From positions 1-39,195 of IMG/VR virus record IMGVR_UViG_3300029319_000148: DNA of 39,195 bases; one strand, given 5' to 3'. Origin of the DNA: a virus. Shown in pieces: positions 33,256 through 39,195 of the stretch. A program made the position numbers and the translations under genes. Numbering within the stretch: position 1 is the first letter of the stretch; the number at the start of each line of letters is the position of its first letter. The notes under the pieces are model-generated. The model was not told the origin of the DNA and searched no databases. It saw only the letters and a program-made list of their open reading frames with translations.

Positions 33256-34422
33256 TTATAATTGTCTTAAGGGTGGTGATGCTGTGTTAACATTATTGAA
33301 ATAACTATAATTACCAGACCATAACGGGTGTGAAAAGAAAGGCCACCATCCAAAAAGTTTTTCAGAATCAATCTCAAAATTAGTCTTTCGGATAGCCATT
33401 CGGATATCAACAGAGTTGGGTGGTAATGGATTTAATTGAATCGTCCCTCCTTGAGAAAGATCAGATTCGATATTGACACTACGCCCCTTTATATTTATAT
33501 CTCCCAAAGATTTCATATCAATTCCTTTATCTGAATAAAGATGAATTTTATTATTACTTCTCACTTGAAAGGAGGCGGCGGTGGTTCCGTCTTCCTTATC
33601 TGCACCGATACAATCAATAAAAATCCCATTACCTGTGCTGATAAGGCTTATATCTCCACGATCACTCTGTATAATTATATTTCCTGTCTGACTTTTTCTT
33701 GTTTCTGGGGTTCCCTTTGCGGTAGTGGAATGATTTTTAATCTCTAAGTTACCGCCGTCTTGAACGGTCAGTGAGGCATTTCCTTCCGCGCTGTGTAAAG
33801 TTAGATTGCCTCCTGCGTTTATCGCTACACCTTCTGGTCCTATCTCTGAGCTATCGTCTTCTGAGTCTGTAAGACGGACACTTGATTTTTGTCCATAGCT
33901 GTACAAGTAAGCGCCACCGTTATGAGCAACATCATTTAAAAGCAGCCCATGGCCCCCTGCGCTTTTTAGGCTTACCTGCTGCCTGCTTTGTTCGGTGTCC
34001 CTGTTCTCCCTCATGACTAGCTGATGCCCTAGTGGAGTGCTCCAGCCGTAGGACATGCTCTGAAACGCCTCCTTTGAGTCCTGTGCGTCGTGAGGTAAGG
34101 TCTGCTCCTCACCAAATACAGGGTCCTGATCATCAGTATATGCAGCCTGATCTTGTAAAATATCGTACTGCTGGTCCATCACGGCTCCGAGGTAATAATA
34201 AGTGTTTGTAGTATCATTCTCTGCGTAATCATAAAGAATTTCCTGATTAACTTCAGGTACAAACGCTGCTCCTGCTTGCACACCTCCACCGTAAAAACTT
34301 ACATATTTAACAGAGATCCAATTATTAGCGTCAGTTATATCTGCCCCTGTAGGGCACACAGTCAAAAGACCTTTTCCGTTTAGATCTCGTTTGGAGACAA
34401 CACAACCCTTATAAACTCCCAT
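33256..34422 (-). CDS. Central spike protein, gp5/VgrG-like, without lysozyme domain
   Basis: The 388-aa protein opens with an OB-fold (residues 1-85: YKGCVVSKRDLNGKGLLTVCP, WISVKYVSFYGGG, FVPEVNQEILYDY, YYYLGAVMD), as in gp5, VgrG and P2 gpV. Residues about 195-345 alternate short strands (NLTLHSAEG, NASLTVQDG, NLEIKN, GNIIIQSDRGDISLIS, KIHLYSDKGIDMKS, GDINIKGRSVNIESD), a triple-stranded beta-helix needle. T4 gp5 has a lysozyme domain between these parts. Here the region 85-190 has no visible lysozyme motif, so the spike appears non-enzymatic. The Trp/Pro-rich C-terminus (WWPFFSHPLW) may form the tip or a PAAR contact; no PAAR gene is in the window. The ATG shares its A with the previous stop. 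Confidence 0.88.
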   Translation of the reverse strand: MGVYKGCVVSKRDLNGKGLLTVCPTGADITDANNWISVKYVSFYGGGVQAGAAFVPEVNQEILYDYAENDTTNTYYYLGAVMDQQYDILQDQAAYTDDQDPVFGEEQTLPHDAQDSKEAFQSMSYGWSTPLGHQLVMRENRDTEQSRQQVSLKSAGGHGLLLNDVAHNGGAYLYSYGQKSSVRLTDSEDDSSEIGPEGVAINAGGNLTLHSAEGNASLTVQDGGNLEIKNHSTTAKGTPETRKSQTGNIIIQSDRGDISLISTGNGIFIDCIGADKEDGTTAASFQVRSNNKIHLYSDKGIDMKSLGDINIKGRSVNIESDLSQGGTIQLNPLPPNSVDIRMAIRKTNFEIDSEKLFGWWPFFSHPLWSGNYSYFNNVNTASPPLRQL

Positions 34423-34622
34423 TAAATATCACCCTCTAATTTTCGTCTTGCTGCGTTTCGTCTAGTCTTCTGCACTTCGGAAAGGTTTACCTTTTCAAAG
34501 CTGTTTGTTTTTCCTGAACCTTCGCGCTGGACCACACTATTATAGGAAAATACCAGAGGCTGTTTTCGTTCTTGATTTAACAAAAACTCATTACTTTTAT
34601 TTGTTAAGTTAATCTTCTGCAT
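34422..34622 (-). CDS. Small protein between hub and spike genes
   Basis: A 66-aa basic, Asn/Lys-rich protein (MQKINLTNKSNEFLLNQ to RRNAARRKLEGDI), probably disordered or helical. It overlaps the hub gene by 14 bp and meets the spike gene in a TAATG junction, so it is tightly coupled to both and unlikely to be a chance frame. I do not recognise a family. Its place suggests a hub-spike accessory or assembly factor. Confidence 0.65.
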   Translation of the reverse strand: MQKINLTNKSNEFLLNQERKQPLVFSYNSVVQREGSGKTNSFEKVNLSEVQKTRRNAARRKLEGDI

Positions 34623-37413
34623 CGTTAACCTCCGATCTAATATCTTTTACAACTACAAACTCAGATTCAGCTTTGGACTTAGTGATACTGTGTTTCCAGC
34701 CTAATATTTTATATAGCCCACTAAAAAAGTCCGCAGTCGATCTGTCTAGCTCCGATGAAGTCTTAAGGCGAGGAGTGCTTTTTAGTAAAGCGATAGCTGG
34801 CTTTTGTATGTTTGCTACATTAGCTAAATTAAACATAGGCAGCGTCTTAATTATACCTTTGTATCTCTTTTCATATAAACCAACAAATAAAGAAAGCATT
34901 GCAATATATGGAGAAGAGTAATTTTTTCTTAAATTTTTGGTAGGACCTTCAGTTTCTAGCAATAATATGTCTTTTAGGTCTGTAGAAAACTGTGTTAATG
35001 ACATTGACGGAGCCGTAGGAAAAAATGAATGAAATCCCTTACCATAAAATCCGCGCTCTCTCCAGGAATCTATAACTTCGTATAATTTGGCGTCAATAGC
35101 AGAAGAACTAGGGACGCCCTGGCTTATCTCAGAAAGTTTTGAGTATCTTAATGCTACTTCATGGTAGATTTCCCCTATAGTGCCTAAAAATTGGCTTAAA
35201 AGAAAGTTATCGGCATCTATGTTGAATGATAAAACATTAGAATTCTTTTCGTTTGCTATAAAAAATGGAATTCTTAGTGCTTCTACCTGTTCCAGTATGG
35301 TTGTGGGGGAATCATCGGTTTTTGTAGTTAAGAATCCAAACTCATCAGGTAAATTTTTTCTAAAATCTCCTGATTTACTAGCATAATCGTTAAAAAAGCC
35401 TAGCGGTGTATAGGCCCCTTTATATATGAGGGCTTGCGCTTGTCCGAAATAAGTGCTCTCTAAAGTTTTTAGGTACTCTGAGGTAGTTTGGTTTGGATCT
35501 ACTTGTTCGAGTTGCGCTATGTCTTCAGTAATTCTATTCCAAAAGGGGTCTAAAAAGTACTTATTACCTGTATTTGAATTAACTAGCCCCACAAACTGCT
35601 TTTCTTGTAAAAATTCAACCGATCTAAACCGCTTATTATAATCAACAACTTGTTGTATATGCCCATAAAGGTACTGATCTATAAGTGATCTATCACCGAA
35701 GACAAAAAAAGCGTCATCGCTAACCGATCTAGGACTAGTTGAGTAGTTCGCTCTATTTCCTCTGGCGTCTTTATAGCCTGTAAAGGTTCCCGATCCAAAT
35801 TTTTTCTTAAACAATTCGCACATGCCTAAATTACTCTCAAAAAAGTAATCAACATCAAATAGCTGTTGTCCTTGTGCGCCTAATATGCCTTGGATAAATT
35901 GTTTGATAGGCTCTGCGTAATTATTTTCATCAAAAGTGAAAAGACCATCTCCTTTTGTTTTTAGCGTCCCTGTGTTGTCCGTGTACTCAATCTGACCCTC
36001 CCACTGCGTTAAATCTAAGCCCAAATTAAGAATACCGTCAGCTAAAGGTGTTGTTGCAGCGTCACTAAAAGGATCCTGAATTTTAATTTGATTAACATAA
36101 TCAAATATAGCCGTATCAGTATCACCCGTTCTATTGACGGTGGGATCTAAAATATCGGGACTACCCTTCTGAAAAGTAACCAATTTTGGGTTAACATCGC
36201 TGGATCCTGCTCCAGAAGTAAGGTCAGAACTCAAACCGCCTAAGTTTGATAGAACTCTCTGTAATGCCTTGATATATTGTCTGGTCATCCTGACTCTTCT
36301 TCTCTGAGCCCCTAATCTAGTGGGGTCCGTTTTCGAAATTTTCAAGGCATCAATATCACCTCCGCTAAACAACGCATTACTAACAAACTCGTTTTCATCG
36401 TCTTCAAAATTCACAACCTCTTCTTTCAGCACATTAGTGATATATGGTGATAGTAATTGATCTAAATTTGGTAAAACAATTATATGATTTTTTACTCCAA
36501 TACTATGCAAATAGTAAGAGATTAATTTAACCACACAATCATGGATTGAGGGTGCGTACCCATCCCATTCAACTATATCAGCGTATGCATCAAATAACAA
36601 GGCTCTGTTGATGCCGAGAGCGGCCTCTTGAGGAACAAAATCATAGGCCTGCACAGGTATGCTAAATTTATTTGATGTTTCTTTGGAAACTGCTTTAGAA
36701 AGATCCAAAACAGTTTTTCCATCATAAAGATGTTTTACCTGATCTGAAGAAAAGAAGTAAGTTATGGTTTCTTTTTTTCCATCGTTAGAATATTGAGTCT
36801 CTCCTAGAATAGATTGGAAAGGCCCAGCCCAATATTTCATATCATCCCCTATGCCATAAGCAATATAAACTTTTTGCCCCTGAGCATTTCGTGCTACCAC
36901 AGATTTAAGCTGCTCACGCTGTGTGTGGTATCGAGATTGTTCTGGCGTCTTTGCTTCCGCATTTGGATCACTGATGCTACCTTGTCCATATTTCCTGTCG
37001 TAGTCCTCAGCGAGAGTATTAATACTCTTGTTTAATTCATTAATATAACTTTTTCTCTCCTTAAGAAAGGTAAGCGACTCGCCCGTGGACATGAAGAATA
37101 ACTTCTTTAAAAAGCCCAGTCCCGCTTCATGTGTTTTTATTGTAAAACCAGAATCTTTGGAAGCGTTCTTGCCTCCACCTGCGTAGTTAAACACATGACT
37201 AAATTCTAAAATATTGACGCCTTGTGATGCTGGAGTTTGCATGGACTCCTGAAGTTTCTCACCGCCTGTAGACAAAAAAACAGCGTCTTCATCTGTGGCA
37301 TGAACCTCCATAAAACGCTTGTAACTCTCAAACTTTGTTAAGCTTAAAGCAGTTTGCTTGTTTGAGGTAATTACAATGTTATATGTTCCAACACTGTTTG
37401 CTAAATTTCTCAT
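34609..37413 (-). CDS. Probable baseplate hub protein (934 aa)
   Basis: The assignment rests mainly on position: it lies between a gp53/LysM-like gene and the spike, where contractile phages encode the hub (T4 gp27, P2 gpD type). The N-terminus (TYNIVITSNKQTALSL) and the segment KDSGFTIKTHEAGLGFLKKL (about 85-104) resemble the first beta layers of hub proteins. Residues about 175-220 (KVYIAYGIGDDMKYWAGPFQ, KKETITYFFSSD) look like a second beta layer with the usual 'x-G-x-[IV]' and Tyr/Trp pairs. The rest has mixed helices. At 934 aa it is more than twice T4 gp27, so additional domains are present that I cannot name. The start overlaps the previous gene by 4 bp. Confidence 0.6.
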   Translation of the reverse strand: MRNLANSVGTYNIVITSNKQTALSLTKFESYKRFMEVHATDEDAVFLSTGGEKLQESMQTPASQGVNILEFSHVFNYAGGGKNASKDSGFTIKTHEAGLGFLKKLFFMSTGESLTFLKERKSYINELNKSINTLAEDYDRKYGQGSISDPNAEAKTPEQSRYHTQREQLKSVVARNAQGQKVYIAYGIGDDMKYWAGPFQSILGETQYSNDGKKETITYFFSSDQVKHLYDGKTVLDLSKAVSKETSNKFSIPVQAYDFVPQEAALGINRALLFDAYADIVEWDGYAPSIHDCVVKLISYYLHSIGVKNHIIVLPNLDQLLSPYITNVLKEEVVNFEDDENEFVSNALFSGGDIDALKISKTDPTRLGAQRRRVRMTRQYIKALQRVLSNLGGLSSDLTSGAGSSDVNPKLVTFQKGSPDILDPTVNRTGDTDTAIFDYVNQIKIQDPFSDAATTPLADGILNLGLDLTQWEGQIEYTDNTGTLKTKGDGLFTFDENNYAEPIKQFIQGILGAQGQQLFDVDYFFESNLGMCELFKKKFGSGTFTGYKDARGNRANYSTSPRSVSDDAFFVFGDRSLIDQYLYGHIQQVVDYNKRFRSVEFLQEKQFVGLVNSNTGNKYFLDPFWNRITEDIAQLEQVDPNQTTSEYLKTLESTYFGQAQALIYKGAYTPLGFFNDYASKSGDFRKNLPDEFGFLTTKTDDSPTTILEQVEALRIPFFIANEKNSNVLSFNIDADNFLLSQFLGTIGEIYHEVALRYSKLSEISQGVPSSSAIDAKLYEVIDSWRERGFYGKGFHSFFPTAPSMSLTQFSTDLKDILLLETEGPTKNLRKNYSSPYIAMLSLFVGLYEKRYKGIIKTLPMFNLANVANIQKPAIALLKSTPRLKTSSELDRSTADFFSGLYKILGWKHSITKSKAESEFVVVKDIRSEVNDAED

Positions 37414-37715
37414 GTCATCTCTGGTATTTTAATATAGTCTCCTGGTTTTAACGCTTCAAAAGGATCGAAGTAGGAGTTATACTGTAAGGGATACCACCAA
37501 TATCCTGGGCTGCCATAAAATAAATTTGCTATGTTGTCAGGTCTATAAGCGGCAAACTTAGGCACTTTACCTTGTCTAGACTCTACATTGTTTAAGGTAA
37601 GTAAAAAGTTATCATACTCAGACCCTACAGAAGTAGTTGTAATTGTACCCTTATGGTTTAAATAGTTTACTCCGTAAGAATACCGTGTATAGCTTGCATT
37701 TGCTTTATTGACCAT
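37410..37715 (-). CDS. LysM-like baseplate wedge protein, T4 gp53-like
   Basis: A 101-aa protein whose C-terminal half (residues 56-98: YRPDNIANLFYGSPGYWWYP, then FDPFEALKPGDYIKIP) has the LysM/gp53 pattern: D-x-[IL]-A-x-x-[FY]-Y-G, Y-W-W, and a final [AL]-L-K-P-G-D-x-[IL]-x-[IV]-P. Small LysM adaptors join tube initiator and hub or wedges in contractile systems, and T4 gp53 links neighbouring wedges. Its position, between the tube-initiator-like gene and the hub, fits. It overlaps the preceding gene by 11 bp and the hub gene by 4 bp. Confidence 0.8.
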   Translation of the reverse strand: MVNKANASYTRYSYGVNYLNHKGTITTTSVGSEYDNFLLTLNNVESRQGKVPKFAAYRPDNIANLFYGSPGYWWYPLQYNSYFDPFEALKPGDYIKIPEMT

Positions 37716-38688
37716 AACTGTTACTCCATACGCTACCGCCAGCGAAATCTAATGGTTTTCCTGCGTCTCCATTTATGAGTCGCTTCAGATACTGGTTGTC
37801 TACATTTCTCTCCCAGCCATAAATCGTCTCTTCTCTATCTCCTGGAGCATTATTAGGATTCTTTTGTATCTCGAATAAATTCAACTTTACCCTAATTCTG
37901 CGGGGTAGCAAAGATACCATATCATAGCCTGCTGGCTCCACGATATCTATAGAGTAATTCTCTGCTATGGTAGAGATACGATCATACATAATCCCATGCT
38001 TTAGTTTTATAACAGGAGGACCTAAAGTAGGATTCTGAGAATTGTTCATAACAGACGAGCGAATTAATCCAATCCAAAAAGTAATAATCTCTACAGCCTG
38101 AGCGTACAAGTGTGTTCCGTGGTACGCTCCCATTTCGGATGCAAAAATAGTATTATCATTTATGGGATTTGGTGTTGCAGCGGCAGCGACTCCTGCTGGA
38201 CCTGCTGCGGCCAGGGCAGCAGCAGCCGTGCCTGGGTCAGGTGGAGTCGTGCCTAATGGATCAATCCCATCATTTAATATAGTTAAAAACTCTTTTCGTT
38301 TAGCTTCCCACTTAGTAGCCTCAATAGCCGCATCAGTTTGTATTTCTAGTTGGTTAAAAAACTTTTCTCGCTTAGAGTCATCTGTTTCAAGTGTAATTTG
38401 TTCCGTTGAAAAATTTTGAGAAGCAAAATGAAAGACTTGAGGAAGTGTAATGTTAAATTCAACATTTATCTGTCTGGACTTAGATCCCGTATATCCAAAA
38501 AGATTTCCAGATCTGCCTAAAACATCGTATTTTACTAAATTAGAGCTTCTTCTCTCTGAAATAGTAGGATTTTCAAAAAAAGGGCAAACTCGTATAATTG
38601 GGTCTTTCCCTGCTTCTTGAGGAAAAACAAACAAAAGTCTGGATCTATCCTCTAATTTATGATTAACATGTGTTGGTTCTCCTGCCAT
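37705..38688 (-). CDS. Tube-initiator / contractile-system tube-like adaptor protein (327 aa)
   Basis: Residues about 30-85 (ISERRSSNLVKYDVLGRSGNLF then GSKSRQINVEFNI) and 223-276 (PPVIKLKHGIMYDRISTIAENYSIDIV, then PRRIRVKLNLFEIQ) form two beta halves similar to proteins that join the tail tube to the hub (T4 gp48/gp54, the CIS-tube family with 'p-x-x-x-l-x-[WH]-G' and 'P-R-R-x-x-[VI]-x-[LV]-x-[LF]-x-E'). Between them lie a helical stretch and an Ala/Gly/Pro-rich linker (154-173) that makes a short GC-rich patch. Two upstream and downstream neighbours, a tape-measure end and a LysM-like protein, match this role. The family call is moderate; strict gp48 or gp54 orthology cannot be shown here. 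Confidence 0.65.
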   Translation of the reverse strand: MAGEPTHVNHKLEDRSRLLFVFPQEAGKDPIIRVCPFFENPTISERRSSNLVKYDVLGRSGNLFGYTGSKSRQINVEFNITLPQVFHFASQNFSTEQITLETDDSKREKFFNQLEIQTDAAIEATKWEAKRKEFLTILNDGIDPLGTTPPDPGTAAAALAAAGPAGVAAAATPNPINDNTIFASEMGAYHGTHLYAQAVEIITFWIGLIRSSVMNNSQNPTLGPPVIKLKHGIMYDRISTIAENYSIDIVEPAGYDMVSLLPRRIRVKLNLFEIQKNPNNAPGDREETIYGWERNVDNQYLKRLINGDAGKPLDFAGGSVWSNSYGQ

Positions 38689-38692
38689 AATA

Positions 38693-39195
38693 TTACGCGA
38701 ATGTTACGCCCTCTTCTGTTCCTATTAGTTCATCTATTTTTGATCCAAAAATACCCGCTAAATTATCTAATCTTTCAATCTGTGCCTCACTGGTTGCAAC
38801 AGCAATGGAATCAGCCATACTCTGACTCTGTATAAAATCACCAATCAAAGCTGCTGTAACAGCTTCGAACCTCGATAACGCTTTTTCATCATCGTCAAGC
38901 TTTCTAAGTTCAGATTTAGCTCTTAATTCTTCTGCGCTCGCAAGTTTTTCTGTGGAATCACCTAATTTAGATAATACTGCAAGAACACCTAGACCGAGTA
39001 AAATTGGAATTAGGACTGGAGCGATGCTCGCGGCCAAGCCTCCGACTCCCAAAGCAGGAAGTAGGCCAGCAGCTAACTGCGTCCTCGCTGATAAGAGCGC
39101 AAAAGTATTTTTTATAACGGCACCTGTCTGAAGTGCCATTTTTCCTATAAGGCTTAACATGGTAACTTTTAGTACTGTTGTTAAGGCTCCAAAGG
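38693..39195 (-). CDS. Tail tape measure protein, C-terminal part (truncated by window)
   Basis: An ATG at 39160 is available, but the frame stays open upstream to the right edge (reading FGALTTVLKVT before that ATG), so this is most likely the end of a longer gene. The visible 166 residues contain two hydrophobic Ala/Leu/Gly-rich segments (LAAGLLPALGVGGLAASIAPVLIPILLGLGVLAVL in part, about 29-63 counted from the internal ATG), then a charged helical region (EELRAKSELRKLDDDEKALSRFEA). Membrane-like stretches followed by helices are typical of tape measure C-termini, which lie near the baseplate and may enter the host membrane. The downstream tube-initiator and LysM genes agree with this. Confidence 0.6.
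   Translation of the reverse strand, partial: FGALTTVLKVTMLSLIGKMALQTGAVIKNTFALLSARTQLAAGLLPALGVGGLAASIAPVLIPILLGLGVLAVLSKLGDSTEKLASAEELRAKSELRKLDDDEKALSRFEAVTAALIGDFIQSQSMADSIAVATSEAQIERLDNLAGIFGSKIDELIGTEEGVTFA

Noticed and set aside
38693-39160. Complete 155-aa protein starting at ATG 39160
   Set aside because: The frame is open all the way to the window edge and the sequence looks like the end of a tape measure protein, so a truncated longer gene is more likely.

Overview
The window is a block of the structural region of a large tailed phage with a contractile (myovirus-type) tail, distantly related to the T4 superfamily. Every gene I accept lies on the minus strand, so transcription runs from the right edge (39195) to the left edge (1). 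Genes are packed with 1-14 bp overlaps or very short gaps. The DNA is visibly AT-rich. There is no stretch over 300 bases without a gene, and I saw no tRNA, rRNA, CRISPR, IS element, integrase or attachment site. Lifestyle and host cannot be read from this window. A marine, algal-associated or otherwise sulfated-glycan-rich niche is inferred only from the tail-borne sulfatase and the many glycan-binding-like modules.

Layout in transcription order. (1) 39195-28485, tail and baseplate: C-terminus of a probable tape measure protein; a tube-initiator/LysM-adaptor-like protein; a gp53/LysM-like wedge protein; a 934-aa probable hub; a small 66-aa protein; a gp5/VgrG-like spike without a lysozyme domain; an 893-aa protein with a C-terminal LamG-like lectin fold; gp25-like and gp6/J-like wedge proteins. 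(2) 28484-9537, tail-fibre and adhesin block of about 19 kb: a 2214-aa P2-I/gp7-like wedge protein extended by glycan-binding-like modules; three consecutive paralogues sharing one anchor domain (638, 1355 and 192 aa), of which the 1355-aa protein carries a complete sulfatase; then a beta-helix fibre (1177 aa) and a C1q-like-tipped fibre (735 aa) that share a second anchor motif. (3) 9519-6718, a 933-aa protein of unknown function. (4) 6620-1938, a head cassette in the same order as T4 genes 67-68-21-22-23: acidic core protein, two small proteins, prohead protease, scaffold and major capsid protein, followed by a strong intrinsic terminator. (5) 1853-1, a small protein, two neck proteins resembling gp13 and gp14, and a truncated ORF.

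How the parts work together: the head cassette builds and matures a T4-like prohead, the neck proteins close it, and the baseplate genes build a contractile injection machine. The block between the wedge and head genes supplies receptor-binding and glycan-processing appendages. The most notable element is the sulfatase at 15863-19930, joined to a phage tail anchor domain. It has the CSPTR formylglycine motif and all the other signature residues I could look for. It suggests a virion that desulfates a surface or matrix polysaccharide during entry. The same anchor domain appears in the two flanking genes with different cargo, which looks like a modular system for displaying effector domains on the tail.
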